Positions 46,987-55,992 of a DNA stretch of 64,000 bases are shown here, piece by piece. Below the pieces are notes generated by a model, which was given only the letters and a program-made list of their open reading frames with translations, ran no database searches and was not told where the DNA came from. Position 1 is the first letter of the stretch; each line of letters begins with the position of its first letter. Made by a program: the position numbers and the translations under genes. This DNA comes from Azonexus hydrophilus DSM 23864. Its GTDB lineage: Bacteria; Pseudomonadota; Gammaproteobacteria; Burkholderiales; Rhodocyclaceae. The DNA lies in contig NZ_KE386925.1 in the NCBI RefSeq assembly GCF_000429605.1, positions 737,112 through 801,111 of the forward strand, in the 5' to 3' direction.

Positions 46987-46996
46987 TCCAATAACA

Positions 46997-47011
46997 TATA
47001 CCGACGGTATA
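46997..47011. promoter_or_regulatory. perfect 15-base dyad upstream of the RTX-like gene
   Basis: TATACC-GAC-GGTATA is a perfect six-base inverted repeat with a three-base centre, 11 bases after the panC stop and 85 bases before the RTX-like start. It has no T-run, so it is not a terminator. It lies just upstream of a candidate -10 box (TAGAAT, 47033-47038), as an operator might. The regulator is unknown. Confidence 0.35.
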
Positions 47012-47044
47012 CACGAAGCACCGGTTTGCATTTAGAATATGCCA

Positions 47045-47071
47045 CTTCACTAGCCGCAGCCTGCGGTGAAG
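47045..47071 (+). promoter_or_regulatory. hairpin in the leader of the RTX-like gene
   Basis: CTTCAC (47045-47050) can pair with GTGAAG (47066-47071), and CCGCAG (47054-47059) with CTGCGG (47061-47066). Together they give a nested, bulged hairpin ending 13 bases before the CAGGAG ribosome site. No T-run follows. It might stabilise the mRNA or affect translation of an abundant secreted product. Confidence 0.35.
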
Positions 47072-47095
47072 CGCGCCATAATCCAGGAGCAAACC

Positions 47096-48337
47096 ATGAG
47101 CAGCAATTCCAGAACCGATATTCACGACCGCTCGATCAACGCCACTTACGACATCACCGGGGATATCCGTAATGTCAGCCTCGGCAAGGGCAACGATGTC
47201 TTCAAGATTTCCGGGCACGTCCGTAGCATCGACACCGGCGACGGCAATGACAGCATCACCATTGGCGGCAATGTCGACCATGTGAACGCCGGCCGCGGCG
47301 ACGACACGGTCAAGATCATGGGCAACGCCCGCCACGTTGATCTTGGCGCAGGCAACGACCAACTGGAAGTTGGCGGCAATCTCGATCATGTCAATGCGGC
47401 CTGCGGGGCTGGCGACGACATCGTCACTGTCGGCGGCAACCTCCGCTACGCCCACCTCGGCGACGGCAATAACCAGATCACTGTCGGCGGCAACGCCGAT
47501 TGCGTATTCACCGGCAAGAACAATGACAAACTGCTGGTCGGCGGCGACCTGAGGCACGCCAACCTCGGCCACGGCGACAACTGTACCGTGGTTGAAAAGA
47601 ACATCGACACCATCATCGGCTACAGCGGCAAGGATTACGTCCGCGCCGGTGGCGACCTGAAGACGGCTTGCCTGCACGACGGCGACAACGTCATCCTCGC
47701 CGAGGGTAACGCCGACAACCTGCACACCGGCAGCGGCAATGACCGCATCGTGGTCGAGGGCGACCTGCGCTACGCCAGCCTGGGCAATGGCAACGATCAG
47801 GTGTACGTCGCCGGTAACGTCACCTGCTCGATCAATGGGGGATCGAACAATGACAGCATTCATGTCGCCGGCAACCTGAAACACGCCTCGCTCGGCTGGG
47901 GGGACGACAAGCTGGTGGTTCTCGGCAGCATCGACACCGTTCAACTCGGCGCCGGCCACGACCAGGCCTGGATTGGCGTGAATGAAGGCTACCTCGATGC
48001 CTCCTGTGGCAACGACACGGTCTATGTCGGGACCAACAAGAAGCTCATTCACATGGGTTCGGGCGACGATCAACTGATCCTTGGCAGTTTTGCCAACAAG
48101 ACCGTGGTCGATGGCGGTTGCGGTAACGACACACTGACCCTGGTCGGTGACGCCAGCCAGTTCATCATCCAGAAGAACAAGTACGGCGGCTACACGGACA
48201 TCACCGACATCAGCAACGGCAACAAGATGACGGCCTGGTGGTTCGAGGAAATCAAGTTCGTCGCGGATACCCCGGAAGCGGATATCGTCGATCTCAATTT
48301 CGTCGACGATGTCTATTCCATCCCCTGCTTCCAGTAA
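47096..48337 (+). CDS. secreted RTX-like protein of 18 tandem 18-residue units
   Basis: This 413-residue protein starts at ATG 47096 behind a strong CAGGAG site. It has no signal peptide. Residues 20-348 are 18 consecutive copies of an 18-residue unit (copies 5 and 18 have 20, copy 13 has 19), for example VGGNLRYAHLGDGNNQIT. The second half of each unit resembles the RTX calcium nonapeptide (GxGNDxhx); the first half (hGGNhxxhx) lacks its Asp. The last 65 residues, ending YSIPCFQ, hold no classic RTX repeats and probably carry the secretion signal. An ABC exporter and HlyD-type adaptor follow at once. It is likely an extracellular or surface beta-solenoid; its function is unknown. No enzymatic domain is seen. 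Confidence 0.85.
   Translation: MSSNSRTDIHDRSINATYDITGDIRNVSLGKGNDVFKISGHVRSIDTGDGNDSITIGGNVDHVNAGRGDDTVKIMGNARHVDLGAGNDQLEVGGNLDHVNAACGAGDDIVTVGGNLRYAHLGDGNNQITVGGNADCVFTGKNNDKLLVGGDLRHANLGHGDNCTVVEKNIDTIIGYSGKDYVRAGGDLKTACLHDGDNVILAEGNADNLHTGSGNDRIVVEGDLRYASLGNGNDQVYVAGNVTCSINGGSNNDSIHVAGNLKHASLGWGDDKLVVLGSIDTVQLGAGHDQAWIGVNEGYLDASCGNDTVYVGTNKKLIHMGSGDDQLILGSFANKTVVDGGCGNDTLTLVGDASQFIIQKNKYGGYTDITDISNGNKMTAWWFEEIKFVADTPEADIVDLNFVDDVYSIPCFQ
47153..48139 (+). repeat. 54-base coding tandem repeats (18 copies) with a 108-base superperiod
   Basis: The repeat region encodes copies 1-18 of the 18-residue unit of the RTX-like protein. From copy 3 to copy 15, residue 6 alternates Asp and Arg/Lys (D,R,D,R,D,R,D,K,D,R,T,K,D). 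Only copy 13 breaks the pattern. The DNA copies are diverged, so this is an old repeat array and not a recent slippage product. Confidence 0.8.
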
Positions 48338-48361
48338 GCCCCGGCGCCCGGCCCGCATTCG

Positions 48362-50074
48362 ATGCTGACCGTTCCGCATCAGACGATACGGCTGTCCCTG
48401 CGCGCCTGCCGGGACAGCTTCATCAACGTGGGCCTGTTCAGCATGTGCATCAACATTGCCATGCTCGTTCCGGCCATCTACATGCTGCAGGTCTATGACC
48501 GGGTAGTCGTCGGCGCCAGCATGCCGACGCTGTACATGCTGACCCTGCTGATGCTGGTTTTCCTGATCGCCATGGGGGTGCTCGAATGGGCACGCCAGGA
48601 CATCATGCGCCGGGTCAGCAATCGTCTCGACCTGCAGCTTGCCCCCTTGCTGTTCGATGTCGGTTACCGTCAGGCCTGGCTCTCCGCCGGCATGGCCGCA
48701 GGCACGCAACCGCTGCAGGATCTCAAGGGCATACGCCAGTTCGTCTCATCGCACGGCCTGTTTGCCTTTTTCGATACGCCCTGGGTACCCGTCTATCTGC
48801 TGGTGATGTTTGCCTTCCATCCGTGGATCGGTTTGATCGGCCTGCTCAGCGCCCTGCTCCTACTCGGCATCACCCTGGCCAACGAACGCCTGACCGGCCA
48901 GCACCAGAAGGCGGCCGAACAGGCTTACCACGAGGCCGGCCGGATGCTCACGCAAGTGCTGCGCAACAGCGAAGTCATGAGCGCCATGGGCATGCTGTCC
49001 CGGCTCCGCCAGCGCTGGCTATCGGAAGGCCGGGGTGCTCTGGTCAAGCAGAACGCCGCCGCGGAAATTTCGTCGATCCTGACCGCCGTCTCGAAAAGCC
49101 TGCGCATCATCATCCAGTCACTGATCCTCGGCCTGGGCGCCTATCTGGCCATTCGTCAGGAAATATCGCCGGGCATGATGATCGCCGGCTCGATCCTGCT
49201 TGGCCGCGCGCTGGCCCCGATCGATCAGATGCTTGGCAGCTGGAAGCAATTTGCCACCGCCCGCGAACAATACCAGCGACTGAACGCCAGTCTGCACGCC
49301 GATCCCGCCCCAGAAACCCGGATGACACTGCCGACGCCGCGCGGCGAAGTGCGCGTCGAAGACATCGTCGTGACTGCACCCGGCGGCAACAGCCCCTTGC
49401 TCAGCGATGTTTCCTTCCACTGCGCCCCGGGGACCATCGTCGGCGTGATCGGCCCCAGCGCCGCCGGCAAGTCGACGCTGGCCCGTGCCCTCCTCGGCAT
49501 CTGGCCCTGCGTCAAAGGTAGCGTCAGACTGGACGGTGCCGAAATCCACGGCTGGAACAAGGATGAGCTGGGCAGTCACATCGGCTATCTGCCCCAGGAC
49601 ATCGAACTGTTCGAAGGCAGCGTCAGCGACAATATTGCCCGATTCGGTCCGGCCGATCCGGAGAAGGTCGTCCAGGCAGCACGCGACGCCGGCATCCACG
49701 ACATGATCCTGCGCCTTCCGCAAGGCTACGATACGCAACTGGGCAACGGCGGCAGCAAGCTTTCCGGCGGCCAGCGCCAGCGCCTGGGCATTGCCAGGGC
49801 AATTTACGGCCGGCCGTGCCTGATCGTCCTCGACGAACCCAACGCCAACCTCGATCACGTCGGCGAAGAGGCGCTTCTGGAAACGCTGGATATCCTTCGG
49901 GAAAACGCCTCGACCGTGTTCCTGATCACCCACAAGACCCGGATTCTTTCCGCCACCGACAAACTGCTGGTGCTGGCCGATGGCAGCCTGTCGATGTTCG
50001 GCCCCCGCGACCGCGTACTCGCCGAACTGAACAAACTGGCGCCGGTTCGACAGATCAAGGAGGCCTGGGCATGA
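48362..50074 (+). CDS. type I secretion ABC transporter (PrtD/HasD-like)
   Basis: The 570-residue protein has an N-terminal membrane domain with about six helices (GLFSMCINIAMLVPAIYML and later). Its ATPase has Walker A GPSAAGKST near residue 362, the Q-loop GYLPQDIELFEGSVSDNIARFG, signature LSGGQRQRLGIARA near 466 and Walker B CLIVLDEP near 487. It lacks a C39 peptidase domain, so the substrate is exported uncleaved, as for PrtD and HasD. It starts 24 bases after the RTX-like gene and overlaps the adaptor gene by ATGA. Confidence 0.94.
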   Translation: MLTVPHQTIRLSLRACRDSFINVGLFSMCINIAMLVPAIYMLQVYDRVVVGASMPTLYMLTLLMLVFLIAMGVLEWARQDIMRRVSNRLDLQLAPLLFDVGYRQAWLSAGMAAGTQPLQDLKGIRQFVSSHGLFAFFDTPWVPVYLLVMFAFHPWIGLIGLLSALLLLGITLANERLTGQHQKAAEQAYHEAGRMLTQVLRNSEVMSAMGMLSRLRQRWLSEGRGALVKQNAAAEISSILTAVSKSLRIIIQSLILGLGAYLAIRQEISPGMMIAGSILLGRALAPIDQMLGSWKQFATAREQYQRLNASLHADPAPETRMTLPTPRGEVRVEDIVVTAPGGNSPLLSDVSFHCAPGTIVGVIGPSAAGKSTLARALLGIWPCVKGSVRLDGAEIHGWNKDELGSHIGYLPQDIELFEGSVSDNIARFGPADPEKVVQAARDAGIHDMILRLPQGYDTQLGNGGSKLSGGQRQRLGIARAIYGRPCLIVLDEPNANLDHVGEEALLETLDILRENASTVFLITHKTRILSATDKLLVLADGSLSMFGPRDRVLAELNKLAPVRQIKEAWA

Positions 50075-51405
50075 ACCCCGTCGGCACCGAACTGCCCCCC
50101 GTATCTGACGAACTGGCGGCCATTGTCGACACGGGGCGGGCGCGCCGGATCGGCCTGGGCGTCATCCTGTCGGCCTTCGTTCTCTTCGGCGGCTGGGCCT
50201 TTTTCGCCCCGATTGCCAGCGCCGTGGTTGCCGCCGGCGTGGTCAAGGTCGAACTTGAACGCAAGAGCATCCAGCATCTTGAAGGCGGTATCGTTCGCGA
50301 GATTCATGTCCGCGAGGGACAGCATGTCGAGCCGGGGCAATTGCTGATCACGCTCGACCAGACGCAATTCCAGGCCGACATGGAAGTCGGCGACAGCCAG
50401 GTGCATGCCCTGCGCGCCACCGAGGCCAGGCTGAAAGCCGAGCGTGACGGTTTACCGGCAATTGTCTTTCCCGACGATTTCGCCGGCGAGATCCCGCATC
50501 TCGCCCAATTCATCGACAGTGAAAGCGCACTCTTCCAGGCACGCAAGGGATCCCGCCAGGGCGAGATCAAGGTCTTGCAGGGGCGCATCCAGCAATCCGA
50601 ATCCCAGATTGCCGGCTTGCAGCAGATCAATGCCCGCAAACAGGAAATACTGCAGTCCCTGCAATCCGAACTCAGCGACTTGCAACGACTGGTCGCTGGC
50701 AATTTCATCAGCCGGCACAAACTCAGCCAGATCGATCGACAGATTTCCGAATTGCGCGGCGATATTGCCGAAAACGATGCCAACATCGCCAACCTTCGCG
50801 TCCAGCAACGGGAAACCCGACTGCTCATCGACTTCCGCAAGGCCGAATTCCGCACTGCCGACATCGATGCACTGACCGAAACCCAGAAGAAACTCGACGA
50901 GTTGCTGAAAAAATCGATGTCGCTGGAAGATCGCGTCAAGCGTGCCAGCATACGGGCCCCGGTGGCTGGCCAGGTGATCGGCCTGCGCACCAATTCACCC
51001 GGCGCCGTGCTGCAGCCCGGCACCCATATTCTCGATATCGTCCCGGCCGGCGCCGATCTGGTGATCGAGGCGCGTATTTCACCGGCCGACGTCGACAGCG
51101 TACGCATCGACCAGCTCGCCGACATCCGTTTCACCGGCTTCAAGGCCACCACCACACCGGTGGTCGAAGGGCGCCTGGTGCACCTGGCCGGCGACCGCCT
51201 GATCGACGAGATGACCGGTACCCCCTACTTCACCAGTCACATCCATCTGACCGCCGAAGGCCTGCAACACCTGAAGCGTTTGAATCTGCGGATACAACCC
51301 GGCATTCCCGCCGAAGTCATCATCAACACCGGTGAACGCACGCTACTCCAGTATCTTGCCCAACCGATCAGCAATGCGCTGGCCAGAACATTCCGCGAGG
51401 ACTGA
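50071..51405 (+). CDS. type I secretion adaptor (HlyD/PrtE family)
   Basis: The 444-residue protein starts MNPVGTELPPVSDELAA. One membrane helix (RIGLGVILSAFVLFGGWAFF) is followed by the lipoyl-like VKVELERKSIQHLEGGIVREI, long coiled-coil hairpins (about residues 90-300) and a C-terminal beta domain with ASIRAPVAGQVIGLRTNS. AAGGAGG stands just before the ATG, which overlaps the ABC gene. It spans the periplasm to a TolC-type channel not encoded nearby. It ends the cassette; 82 bases separate it from panD. Confidence 0.94.
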   Translation: MNPVGTELPPVSDELAAIVDTGRARRIGLGVILSAFVLFGGWAFFAPIASAVVAAGVVKVELERKSIQHLEGGIVREIHVREGQHVEPGQLLITLDQTQFQADMEVGDSQVHALRATEARLKAERDGLPAIVFPDDFAGEIPHLAQFIDSESALFQARKGSRQGEIKVLQGRIQQSESQIAGLQQINARKQEILQSLQSELSDLQRLVAGNFISRHKLSQIDRQISELRGDIAENDANIANLRVQQRETRLLIDFRKAEFRTADIDALTETQKKLDELLKKSMSLEDRVKRASIRAPVAGQVIGLRTNSPGAVLQPGTHILDIVPAGADLVIEARISPADVDSVRIDQLADIRFTGFKATTTPVVEGRLVHLAGDRLIDEMTGTPYFTSHIHLTAEGLQHLKRLNLRIQPGIPAEVIINTGERTLLQYLAQPISNALARTFRED

Positions 51406-51424
51406 TTTCACTCGAAAAAGATCG

Positions 51425-51452
51425 TTGACAGCGAGTCCAATGCCGTTAAAAT
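51425..51452 (+). promoter_or_regulatory. sigma-70 promoter for panD
   Basis: A perfect TTGACA (51425-51430) and TAAAAT (51447-51452) are spaced by 16 bases. Transcription would start near 51459, about 29 bases before the panD ATG. It gives panD its own promoter, independent of the secretion cassette upstream. Confidence 0.75.
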
Positions 51453-51487
51453 TCGCTTCCCCCAACTTTCTGGATGAGTGAAAAACC

Positions 51488-51871
51488 ATGCAGAGAACCA
51501 TGTTGAAATCCAAGCTGCATCGCGTGACGGCAACCCACGCCGACCTGCATTACGAAGGCTCCTGCGCGATCGATGAAGATCTGCTGGAAGCCGCCAATAT
51601 CAAGGAATACGAGCAGATCGACATCTGGAACGTCAACAACGGCGAGCGTTTCACCACCTACGCGATTCGTGCCGAACGCGGTTCAGGCGTGATCTCGGTC
51701 AATGGCTCGGCTGCCCGCCGCGCCGCACCGGGTGACATCCTGATCATTGCCACCTTCGCCGCCTATACCGAGGTTGAACTGGCCCGCCACGAGCCGGACC
51801 TGATCTACGTCGATTCGCAGAACCGTATCGTCCGTCGCGGCCACAAGATTCCGGTTCAGGCCGCCGCCTGA
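51488..51871 (+). CDS. panD: aspartate 1-decarboxylase
   Basis: The 127-residue pyruvoyl enzyme starts [29 protein letters not shown]; self-cleavage at Gly-Ser in YEGSC creates the pyruvoyl group. It contains [10 protein letters not shown] and [20 protein letters not shown]. It makes beta-alanine for PanC. An intrinsic terminator follows 27 bases after the stop. Confidence 0.97.
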   Translation: MQRTMLKSKLHRVTATHADLHYEGSCAIDEDLLEAANIKEYEQIDIWNVNNGERFTTYAIRAERGSGVISVNGSAARRAAPGDILIIATFAAYTEVELARHEPDLIYVDSQNRIVRRGHKIPVQAAA

Positions 51872-51897
51872 ACTGACGACCTGCACCGTCGATGACG

Positions 51898-51925
51898 AAG
51901 CCCGCCTCTTGGCGGGCTTTTCTTT
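51898..51925 (+). terminator. intrinsic terminator after panD
   Basis: The stem AGCCCGCC (51899-51906), loop TCTT, GGCGGGCT (51911-51918) is followed by TTTCTTTTT. It is a strong terminator for panD. Confidence 0.92.
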
Positions 51926-51936
51926 TTCTGTACAAT
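51909..51936 (+). promoter_or_regulatory. candidate promoter overlapping the panD terminator
   Basis: TTGGCG (51909-51914) lies partly within the terminator stem, and TACAAT (51931-51936) follows at 16 bases. Transcription would start near 51943, 32 bases before the gene at 51975. The -35 box is weak, the -10 good. Confidence 0.4.
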
Positions 51937-51974
51937 CCGTTGCACTATTTTTAAAAAAACCAACGGAGACAAAC

Positions 51975-52490
51975 ATGGGCGTGGTATTCGCCAAGACACA
52001 GAAAGGGCATGAAGAGCTCACCGCCAAGTCCGGCGGGCTGACCCCGCGTCAGCGACGAGTACTGATCATGGTCGACGGCAAACGTACCGTCGATGAATTG
52101 CGGGAGATGCTGCAGGCCGACGACCTCCAGCACACATTGGGACTGCTTGAGGAATCCGGCTTCATCGAAATCGGTGCCGTCAAGGATGCCGCAACCGGCG
52201 CCACCCAACCTGCACCAGCCGAACCGCTACCGTCGATCACGGCCTTCCGTCCGGCACCGCAACCGGCCAATTCCAAGGATATGGAGCAGGCGCGCAACTT
52301 CATCCAGAACACCTTGAAGACCTTCTGCGGCCCGTTCGCCCATCTGCACATCGTCGAAGCCGCCTTCGCCGCGCAAACGCATGAGGAGTTGCGGTTGCAG
52401 TTCGATCCCTGGTTCCATGCCGTCGTGCAGACCCGTGAGGGTCGCCGACGGGCCGAGGAACTGCGGACGATGTTGCTGAAAGTGATCTAG
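51975..52490 (+). CDS. unknown protein, 171 residues, winged-helix-like N-terminus
   Basis: I do not recognise the family with certainty. The ATG at 51975 (MGVVFAKTQKGHEEL) follows ACGGAGAC. Residues about 15-65 (GGLTPRQRRVLIMVDGKRTVDELREML) resemble a small winged-helix domain. A Pro/Ala linker (APAEPLPSITAFRPAPQPAN) and a helical C-terminal half (MEQARNFIQNTLKTFCGPF onward) follow. It has no signal or membrane segment. It may be a regulator or adaptor. Its stop shares CTAG with the convergent NYN gene. Confidence 0.72.
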   Translation: MGVVFAKTQKGHEELTAKSGGLTPRQRRVLIMVDGKRTVDELREMLQADDLQHTLGLLEESGFIEIGAVKDAATGATQPAPAEPLPSITAFRPAPQPANSKDMEQARNFIQNTLKTFCGPFAHLHIVEAAFAAQTHEELRLQFDPWFHAVVQTREGRRRAEELRTMLLKVI

Positions 52491-53752
52491 CCGGCCGATT
52501 CGTCGGACTTCTTGGCGCCATCGGCCTTTTTCGGCTTGCGGCTGCGCGTCGTTTTTCTGGCCGGCTTCTTCTCTTCCGCCACGGCGACTGTTTCGAGCGG
52601 CGTCGCCGCCGGCGCTTCCGTCGTTTCGACGACGGCCTCGGCCGCCTTGCGCGGGCGTCGAGCGCCGCGCTTGGGTTTGTCCGTGGTTTCAGCGATCACC
52701 ACCGGCGCTGGCTGAGGCGGCTCGGACGAGACAGGCTCGGCCACTGGCGAAACGCTCTCAACGGACACCTGCGCTGGCTCTTCCGGCCGGCTATCCTTGC
52801 GCGTACGCCGGCCACCGCGACGACGACCGCCCGATTTTTCCTCGACAGGTGCCGCCACAGCTTCCGTTTCGCCGGCAGCCGGCGTTTCCGGAGCTTCCAG
52901 TTGCACTTCAGGCGCTGCGTCGGCGACGACCGGCTCGCTATCCTGCGGCCGTGCACGCGTCACGTAGGTGCCGGACTTGTCGTCGCGCCCGACCAGCAGC
53001 AGGCCACGGCTAGCCGCCTCTTCGAGCAGGTTGCCGAAGGTTCGGTAGCCGTAATAGCTCTCGCTGAAGCCGGGATTGCGCCGCTTGACCACTTCCTTGA
53101 GCACCGAAGCCCAGATGCGTTCGGCTTCGCCGCGATCGGCCATGAGGTCGGAAAAGGTGGCACAGACCAGATCGACCGCCTTGGCCTTGCGCTCTTCCAT
53201 CTTCTCGCGCCGCTTGGCTTCCTCTTCCGGCGAACGCTTCTCGCGTTCGCGTCGCTGCCCGCCACGCTGTGCCTCGCGGTCGCGGACCAGATCGTCGTAA
53301 TAGATGAATTCGTCGCAATTGGTGACCAGCAGGTCGGAGCAGGATTGCTTGACGCCGACACCGATGACCTTCTTGGCATTCTCGCGCAGCTTGGAGACCA
53401 GCGGCGAGAAGTCGGAATCGCCGGAAATGATCACGAAGGTATCGACGTGCGACTTGGTGTAACACAGGTCGAGCGCATCGACGACCATGCGGATGTCGGC
53501 CGAATTCTTGCCCGACTGGCGCACATGGGGAATTTCGATCAGCTCGAAATTGGCCTCGTGCATGGCGGCCTTGAAGCTCTTGTAACGATCCCAGTCGCAG
53601 TAGGCCTTCTTGACCACGATGCTGCCCTTGGCGAGCAGACGCTCCAGCACCGGGCGGATGTCGAATTTCTCGTATTGCGCGTCGCGTACGCCCAGCGCAA
53701 TGTTCTCGAAGTCGCAGAAAAGCGCCATGCTGGCGGTGTCGTTGGCGGCCAT
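52487..53752 (-). CDS. NYN-domain (LabA-like) protein with OST-HTH/LOTUS domain
   Basis: The 421-residue protein begins with a PIN-like NYN nuclease domain: acidic residues in ALFCDFENI, NSADIRMVVDAL and ISGDSDFSPLVSKL. A charged linker rich in Arg/Glu (about 165-195) and an OST-HTH/LOTUS RNA-binding domain (about 200-270, WASVLKEVVKRRNPGF) follow. The tail of about 150 residues is Ala/Pro/Lys-rich and low complexity. It is predicted to act on RNA, target unknown. A TATACT on the minus strand at 53786-53781 may be its -10 box. Confidence 0.88.
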   Translation of the reverse strand: MAANDTASMALFCDFENIALGVRDAQYEKFDIRPVLERLLAKGSIVVKKAYCDWDRYKSFKAAMHEANFELIEIPHVRQSGKNSADIRMVVDALDLCYTKSHVDTFVIISGDSDFSPLVSKLRENAKKVIGVGVKQSCSDLLVTNCDEFIYYDDLVRDREAQRGGQRREREKRSPEEEAKRREKMEERKAKAVDLVCATFSDLMADRGEAERIWASVLKEVVKRRNPGFSESYYGYRTFGNLLEEAASRGLLLVGRDDKSGTYVTRARPQDSEPVVADAAPEVQLEAPETPAAGETEAVAAPVEEKSGGRRRGGRRTRKDSRPEEPAQVSVESVSPVAEPVSSEPPQPAPVVIAETTDKPKRGARRPRKAAEAVVETTEAPAATPLETVAVAEEKKPARKTTRSRKPKKADGAKKSDESAG

Positions 53753-53798
53753 GGAGTCGATCCGTTTTGATGAAGGCCGCAGTATACCGCCAGCACGA

Positions 53799-54161
53799 TC
53801 AGCCGCTCCGCAAATCCGCCGTTTCCTCGTCGGTGAACAACCGGGAGCGTGTGATGAAACATTCCCCGCTGCCGCATTCGAGCGAGAAGGTTCCGCCCTG
53901 CCCCGGCACGGCGTCGATGATCAGTTGGGTGTGCTGCCAATATTCGTACTGGGCCGCGCTGATGTAGAACGGCACGCCGCCGATCTCGCCGAGCCGGATG
54001 TCCTGGGCCCCCAGCGTCAGTTCGCCGTCGAGGTAGCAATTCGGGCTGCTGTTGTCGCAGCAGCCGCCCGACTGGTAGAAGAACAACGCCGTTCCGTGCG
54101 TGTGCTGCAAATGCTCGATCAGGGCCAGGGCGGCGGGTGTGGCAATAACGCGTTCGACCAT
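53799..54161 (-). CDS. DUF779 protein linked to aldehyde dehydrogenase
   Basis: From the ATG at 54161 (MVERVIATPAALALIEHL) the protein has 120 residues. It has Cys-rich segments SGGCCDNSSPNCYLDGE and LECGSGECFITRSRLFT. DUF779 genes are commonly next to acetaldehyde-type dehydrogenase genes, as here; the role is unknown but the Cys and His pattern suggests metal or redox chemistry. TTGGAGGATGAC precedes the ATG. A strong hairpin with T-run lies between it and the dehydrogenase gene. Confidence 0.87.
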   Translation of the reverse strand: MVERVIATPAALALIEHLQHTHGTALFFYQSGGCCDNSSPNCYLDGELTLGAQDIRLGEIGGVPFYISAAQYEYWQHTQLIIDAVPGQGGTFSLECGSGECFITRSRLFTDEETADLRSG

Positions 54162-54172
54162 GTCATCCTCCA

Positions 54173-54200
54173 AAAAAAATACGGGGGCCATCGGCCCCCG
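54173..54200 (-). terminator. terminator-like hairpin between the dehydrogenase and DUF779 genes
   Basis: On the minus strand ACGGGGGCC, loop GAT, GGCCCCCGT (plus 54181-54200) is followed by ATTTTTTTT. It lies 42 bases after the dehydrogenase stop and ends at the ribosome site of the DUF779 gene. It could stop most transcripts and lower DUF779 expression relative to the enzyme. Confidence 0.8.
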
Positions 54201-54242
54201 TCAAAGCCCACAAGGGCACGCAGAGTCGGAGAAGAAATCCGC

Positions 54243-55763
<1,521 letters not shown>

Positions 55764-55820
55764 CTTGTCTCCTGTCTTTTACGAATGAGTGAATCAGTTG
55801 CCTGATGGCCAGCAACCCAT

Positions 55821-55837
55821 ATCAAGGGCCGTGCCAG
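55821..55837 (-). promoter_or_regulatory. candidate sigma-54 promoter for the aldehyde dehydrogenase
   Basis: The minus strand reads CTGGCACGGCCCTTGAT. It matches the -24/-12 consensus (CTGGCACG, four bases, TTGC) except for A in place of C at -12. The transcript would start near 55811, about 48 bases before the ATG at 55763. The gene divergent to it encodes a sigma-54 activator. Confidence 0.7.
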
Positions 55838-55919
55838 AACAACACATCATTGATTCAAAAAGAATTTCCAGAAATCGACCAGCAGCCAGGCGACGACTGG
55901 AACGTCGCACAAGGAAACA

Positions 55920-55940
55920 ACTGTCACATTCTGGAACAGT
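55920..55940. promoter_or_regulatory. candidate activator-binding dyad
   Basis: ACTGT-N11-ACAGT forms an inverted repeat centred at 55930. It lies about 119 bases upstream of the predicted dehydrogenase start, a normal enhancer distance, and about 70 bases upstream of the activator gene's own start. It is the best visible binding site for the divergent activator. Confidence 0.5.
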
Positions 55941-55964
55941 GTCCGGCAATTCGTTCGCCAGGGC

Positions 55965-55992
55965 TTGCATGCCCGGCCCGGCCCCCTATACT
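55965..55992 (+). promoter_or_regulatory. candidate sigma-70 promoter for the sigma-54 activator gene
   Basis: TTGCAT (55965-55970) and TATACT (55987-55992) are 16 bases apart. Transcription would start near 55999, 36 bases before the ATG at 56035. The dyad at 55920-55940 is just upstream, so autoregulation is possible. Confidence 0.6.

Noticed and set aside
46997..47011. The TATACC dyad as a panC terminator.
   Set aside because: The stem is AT-rich and short and no T-run follows, so termination is unlikely.
47153..48139. Repeat array as a possible CRISPR.
   Set aside because: The copies are diverged, contiguous, in frame and coding; there are no identical repeats with unique spacers and no cas genes.
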